In this document: in pieces, positions 60,796-64,000 of the stretch
Numbering within the stretch: position 1 is the stretch's first letter
How the letters are laid out: each line of letters begins with the position of its first letter
Source: CBDBUR01 sp965212075
Lineage (GTDB): Bacteria > Pseudomonadota > Alphaproteobacteria > JAPOUT01 > G958296285
DNA length: 64,000 nt
Assembly: GCA_965212075.1 (NCBI GenBank)
Contig: OZ243043.1
Span: 1,178,001 to 1,242,000 of the forward strand
Reading direction: 5' to 3'
The notes under the pieces: model-generated
The model's database searches: none
Told to the model about the DNA's origin: nothing
Seen by the model: only the letters and a program-made list of their open reading frames with translations
Made by a program: the position numbers and the translations under genes

Positions 60796-61770
60796 ATGAG
60801 CTTACCTCCCATATTGAACAATCTCCGCCTGCCGGTGATCGGCTCGCCTTTATTCATCGTCTCCAATCCTGATCTCGTGATCGCGCAGTGCAAAGCGGGC
60901 ATCGTCGGCGCTTTCCCCGCGCTCAATGCGCGTCCGGAGGAGATGCTCGAAAAATGGCTCGTGCAAATCAAAGAAGCGCTCGATCGCCACAATCAGGAAA
61001 ACCCCGACCAACCGGCAGCGCCTTATGCAGTCAACCAGATCGTCCATAAATCCAACAGCCGCCTAATGCACGATCTCGACATGTGCGTCAAACATGAAGT
61101 GCCGATCACGATCACCTCGCTGGGCGCGCGCAAAGACGTCAATGATGCCTGCCACAGCTATGGCGGAATCACTCTGCACGACATCATCAATAATTTCTTC
61201 GCCAAAAAGGCGGTTGAAAAAGGCGCTGACGGGCTGATCGCGGTGGCGGCTGGCGCGGGCGGCCATGCCGGACTGCTCTCGCCCTTTGCGCTGATTCAGG
61301 AAATCCGCGAATGGTTTGACGGGCCGCTGATCCTTTCGGGCTGCATCGCGCGCGGTGATAATGTTCTCGCAGCACAAGCGATGGGCGCCGATCTGGCCTA
61401 TATCGGCTCGGCCTTCATAGCCACCCAAGAGGCCAATGCCGTAGAGGGCTATAAAGAAATGATCGTCTCATCGGGCGCAGATGACATCGTCTATTCCGAT
61501 CTATTTAGCGGCGTGCTCGGCAATTACCTCAAACCCTCCATCCGCGCCGCCGGACTCGACCCCGATAATCTGCCCGAAAGCAATACGATCATGAATTTCA
61601 ACAGCCTCGGCGAGGACAAAAAAAGCAATGTCAAAGCGTGGCGCGATATTTGGAGCGGCGGTCAGGGCATCGGCGCGGTCAAGGCGATCCAAAGCGCCGG
61701 AGACTTCGTCGCGCAGCTCGCCCGAGAATATGAAGCCGCAAAAAATCGCCTTCAGCTTGAGCGCGCCTAA
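60796..61770 (+). CDS. Nitronate monooxygenase (2-nitropropane dioxygenase family)
   Basis: 324 residues from the ATG with AAAAGGACA upstream. The FMN-binding TIM barrel motifs are clear: LPVIGSPLFIVSNPDLVIAQ, AAGAGGHAG with the catalytic-type His, LSGCIARGDNV and GADLAYIGSAFIATQEA. It oxidises propionate-3-nitronate-like toxins. Members of this family near acyl-CoA genes sometimes have other roles. Likely co-transcribed with the SDR. Confidence 0.9.
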   Translation: MSLPPILNNLRLPVIGSPLFIVSNPDLVIAQCKAGIVGAFPALNARPEEMLEKWLVQIKEALDRHNQENPDQPAAPYAVNQIVHKSNSRLMHDLDMCVKHEVPITITSLGARKDVNDACHSYGGITLHDIINNFFAKKAVEKGADGLIAVAAGAGGHAGLLSPFALIQEIREWFDGPLILSGCIARGDNVLAAQAMGADLAYIGSAFIATQEANAVEGYKEMIVSSGADDIVYSDLFSGVLGNYLKPSIRAAGLDPDNLPESNTIMNFNSLGEDKKSNVKAWRDIWSGGQGIGAVKAIQSAGDFVAQLAREYEAAKNRLQLERA

Positions 61771-62813
61771 TCCCGCTTCAGCTCTTTGATCCGCTCGGCA
61801 TGTTTTTTGCCCGCGACAAGAACGCGATCGCCCGCCGCAACGATCACAAGATCATCAGCGCCCAGCACGGAAATGGATATGCCCTCATCACTCCGAATGA
61901 GACAATTATGGCTGTCCAGCATTTCCCCGGCGCCGATCATCACATTGCCATTTTGATCCTTCGGACATGCCTGCCACAATGAGCGCCAAGTGCCAATATC
62001 GTGCCAGCCCATATTGGCCGCAACCACCGCACCTTGATCAGTCGCTTCCATGATGGTGCGATCAAAAGCTTGATCGGGCACATGCGCAAAGCTTTCACCC
62101 AGCCAGAAAAATCTTTCTTGCTGTCGGCCTTCCTCAAAAGCGCGGACGATGGCGCGCCTATATTCAGGCGCATGAAGCGCAAATTGCTCGCCGATCACAT
62201 CGGCGCGAAACAAAAAAATGCCTGTATTCCATAAAAACCTTTTCGTCTCAATATATTGCCGCGCATCTGCCATAGACGGCTTTTCAACAAAGCGCTTGAT
62301 GATATGCGCATCATCACCCTCTTTCAGCGCCGCGCCTTTTTCTATATAGCCATAGCCCGTCTCCAGAGATGAAGGCGCTGCACCAAAAGCGGCAATATAG
62401 CCCTCATCAACACAGGCCAGCGCGCGATCAACCGCATCATAAAAAGCCGGTTCATCCAAGATCAGATGATCAATGGGCGCGGCCAAAATCACGGCCTTTT
62501 CATCTTGCCGGGCGATGTGATACACACCCGCCGCAATGGCGGCAGCGGTGTTGCGTCTGACCGGCTCCAAAATGACCCCCTGCGGCTGAACGCCCGTTTG
62601 TGTGAGCAGGTCGGAGATCAAAACATAATCGTCTTGGCTGGCTACAATCACCGGCGCGGCAAAAAGATCACCACGAAAACGCGCCAAAGTCTGCGCGGCC
62701 AAAGATGATCCGCCAGTGAGCGATAAAAATGGCTTCGGGCGGGCTCGATCTGAAACCGGCCATAGACGCTCTCCCGCACCGCCCAAAAGAATGAGAGGGT
62801 GAATTTTCTGCAT
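61767..62813 (-). CDS. Mannose-1-phosphate guanylyltransferase
   Basis: 348 residues, nucleotidyltransferase only; the C-terminal isomerase domain of longer ManC/AlgA proteins is absent. Signature GGAGERLWPVSDRARPKPF, then the metal Asp in APIDHLIL, RFVEKPSM and WNTGIFLF. It forms GDP-mannose for polysaccharide. Its stop overlaps the convergent nitronate monooxygenase stop by 4 nt. The upstream DUF2188 gene is 14 bp away. Confidence 0.92.
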   Translation of the reverse strand: MQKIHPLILLGGAGERLWPVSDRARPKPFLSLTGGSSLAAQTLARFRGDLFAAPVIVASQDDYVLISDLLTQTGVQPQGVILEPVRRNTAAAIAAGVYHIARQDEKAVILAAPIDHLILDEPAFYDAVDRALACVDEGYIAAFGAAPSSLETGYGYIEKGAALKEGDDAHIIKRFVEKPSMADARQYIETKRFLWNTGIFLFRADVIGEQFALHAPEYRRAIVRAFEEGRQQERFFWLGESFAHVPDQAFDRTIMEATDQGAVVAANMGWHDIGTWRSLWQACPKDQNGNVMIGAGEMLDSHNCLIRSDEGISISVLGADDLVIVAAGDRVLVAGKKHAERIKELKRD

Positions 62814-62827
62814 CAGGTAATGAAATT

Positions 62828-63547
62828 TTACCGCGAGCTGTCGCTGTCGCGTATGGAGCCATCCTTTGCATGAATGATCATCTCCACTTGCTCGCGCCGC
62901 GCTCTTTGGCGCGCATCAAAAATGGCTTCGGCCTGCGTGTTATGCAGCGACCACGCGCGCGTCATGCCTTCGCGCCGAATTGCCCAGAGCCCTTCCGCGC
63001 GGCGGAAGACAACATGAATATCGCGGTGAACATTCTTTTTGGGAATATTCTTTTTGGGAATACTTTTTTTGGAAACATTTCTTTTTGTCGTTTTAATTTT
63101 GGTGGCTTTCTTTTTAACTGCTTTTTTCTTAGCAGCTTTTTTGGCGGTTTTCTTTTTTGCTGTTTTTTTGACGGCTTTTTTCTTCGCCGTTTTTCTCTTC
63201 GCCGTTTTTCTCTTCGCCGTTTTTCTCTTCGTCATTTTCTTCTTAGAGGCTTTTTTCTTAGAGGTTTTTTTGGCGGCTTTCTTCTGAGAGATTTTTTTTG
63301 CTGCTTTTTTTGCTGCTTTTTTTTGCGCGGCCTTTTTGGCAATTTTCTTTTTTACACGCTTTTTCTTCACATTTTTCTTTTTGGTGGCGCGTTTCGCTGT
63401 CTTTTTACGCGATGGTGTTTTTAGCGATGACGCCGCGCGTGAGGGCGGTGAACTGGCTTTTGCGGCGGCGGCTTCTTCTGCGGCGGCCTCTTTTGCTGCG
63501 CGCGGCCCTTTGCCAAAAAAGAAAAGAATCAGGCGATCAATAATCAT
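62828..63547 (-). CDS. Histone H1-like Lys/Ala-rich protein with C-terminal DUF2188 domain
   Basis: 239 residues. A hydrophobic N-terminus (MIIDRLILFFFGKG) and an Ala/Glu stretch are followed by about 130 residues of KKAAKK/KRKTAKRKT repeats, as in bacterial histone H1-like or AlgP tails. Residues about 180-239 (HVVFRRAEGLWAIRREG, then HNTQAEAIFDARQRAR and IIHAKDGSIRDSDS) match DUF2188. Likely a DNA- or polyanion-binding protein. The basic tract contains 15-bp DNA repeats, so its length may vary. No good ribosome site precedes the ATG. Confidence 0.8.
   Translation of the reverse strand: MIIDRLILFFFGKGPRAAKEAAAEEAAAAKASSPPSRAASSLKTPSRKKTAKRATKKKNVKKKRVKKKIAKKAAQKKAAKKAAKKISQKKAAKKTSKKKASKKKMTKRKTAKRKTAKRKTAKKKAVKKTAKKKTAKKAAKKKAVKKKATKIKTTKRNVSKKSIPKKNIPKKNVHRDIHVVFRRAEGLWAIRREGMTRAWSLHNTQAEAIFDARQRARREQVEMIIHAKDGSIRDSDSSR
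63181..63225 (-). repeat. Three 15-bp repeats in the histone-like gene
   Basis: TCTTCGCCGTTTTTC three times, encoding KRKTA units; further degenerate units flank it on both sides. Confidence 0.85.
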
Positions 63548-63656
63548 TTCAAAAATATGCCCGAACGCTCAAAAAAAGCAACTACTTTTTGCCAGCAAAA
63601 CGCGCTATGATGGCGCACTCACGGGGGCGTAGAAAAAAGTAAACGGGAGATCTTTC

Positions 63657-64000
63657 ATGCCGCATTACGAATTTATTTTTGATTTTGGCAGCCCGAATGC
63701 CTATATGGCCTATCATGTTCTGCCGCAGGTTGAAGAGCGCACCGGCATAGCCTTTGATGCCGTTCCGGTTTTGCTGGGCGGCGTTTTCAAAGCGACGAAC
63801 AACCAGCCGCCGATGGTGGCCATGCAAGGCATCAAAAACAAGCCGGAATATGCGCAGCTAGAAATGCAGCGCTTCCTCAAAAAGCATGGGCTGGCGAAAT
63901 TTCAATTCAACCCGCATTTTCCGATCAACACGCTTCAGATCATGCGCGGCGCGGTGGCGGCAAAAATGGACGGCTTTTTGGACGATTATCTCAGCGCGAT
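63657..64000 (+). CDS. DsbA-family 2-hydroxychromene-2-carboxylate isomerase-like protein (3' end outside window)
   Basis: 114 codons visible. EFIFDFGSPNAYMAYHVLP at the start is the HCCA isomerase / DsbA-like FDF-x-SP-x-A-x-x-A motif, and VLLGGVFKATNNQPP is the family hallmark second motif. GSH-dependent isomerases of this group act in aromatic degradation (naphthalene pathway), but many chromosomal members have unknown substrates. ATG at 63657 with GGGAGA upstream. The gene runs off the window. Confidence 0.88.
   Translation, partial: MPHYEFIFDFGSPNAYMAYHVLPQVEERTGIAFDAVPVLLGGVFKATNNQPPMVAMQGIKNKPEYAQLEMQRFLKKHGLAKFQFNPHFPINTLQIMRGAVAAKMDGFLDDYLSA

Noticed and set aside
62870..63424. 184-codon Phe-rich plus-strand frame
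   Set aside because: It is the antisense of the Lys-rich tail (AAA read as TTT) and has no membrane-protein logic beyond composition.

Overview
The window reads as a chromosomal segment of an uncultured or poorly sampled alphaproteobacterium. The housekeeping gene order supports this: aroA-cmk-rpsA-sppA-ihfB-lapA-trpF-trpB-trpA-accD-folC on the minus strand, tsaE-amgK-murU-addB-addA-trxA on the plus strand, a ChvG-like sensor next to a PTS EIIA(Man), HPr and ahcY, and a lipid A very-long-chain fatty acid (acpXL-type) cluster. No species can be named from the sequence alone.

Layout. 0-10.3 kb is a surface/secretion region. It holds the C-terminus of an HlyD-type membrane fusion protein, then (minus strand, reading from 10.3 kb down) a 1344-residue RTX protein, three tandem copies of a lipoprotein with subtilase-like motifs and a C-terminal beta-barrel-like domain (one copy frameshifted), a 64-codon deletion remnant of a fourth copy, and a double GNAT-like protein. 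10.6-15.6 kb is the acpXL-type operon: ACP, dehydratase, ketosynthase without its Cys, true ketosynthase, ketoreductase, MDR dehydrogenase. 15.6-16.8 kb is a graveyard: an mmsA fragment, short inverted repeats, a 3' tRNA-Lys fragment and the fused ends of a lost CARDB operon. 16.8-24.4 kb is core metabolism: a flavin monooxygenase, pckA, pyrE, polA, an ABC ATPase and tRNA-Arg(CCG). 24.5-32.6 kb is a second surface island made of an inverse-autotransporter-like barrel and a 2050-residue lipoprotein with 17 CARDB-like repeats. It lies directly downstream of tRNA-Arg and is bracketed by 31-nt imperfect direct repeats. 32.7-34.1 kb is mixed debris: a MopE-like membrane protein, a GH3 glucosidase fragment, a possible IS200/IS605-like end and a 43-residue membrane peptide. 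34.2-64 kb is nearly all core genes, with tRNA-Ala(GGC) at 58.3 kb. It ends in mannose-1-phosphate guanylyltransferase, a histone-H1-like/DUF2188 protein and a truncated DsbA-like isomerase.

How it fits together. The core half supplies cell-wall sugar recycling (AmgK, MurU), double-strand-break repair (AddAB), tryptophan synthesis, fatty-acid initiation (AccD), translation (S1) and methyl-cycle turnover (AhcY). The accessory half is about the cell surface: RTX protein, barrel lipoproteins, long-acyl lipid A synthesis and a giant repeat lipoprotein. The most striking pattern is that the CARDB/barrel operon appears twice, both times just after a tRNA 3' end: intact at tRNA-Arg, and collapsed to its two ends at a tRNA-Lys fragment. 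This suggests a tRNA-targeting surface-protein island that carries no recognisable integrase of its own in this window.
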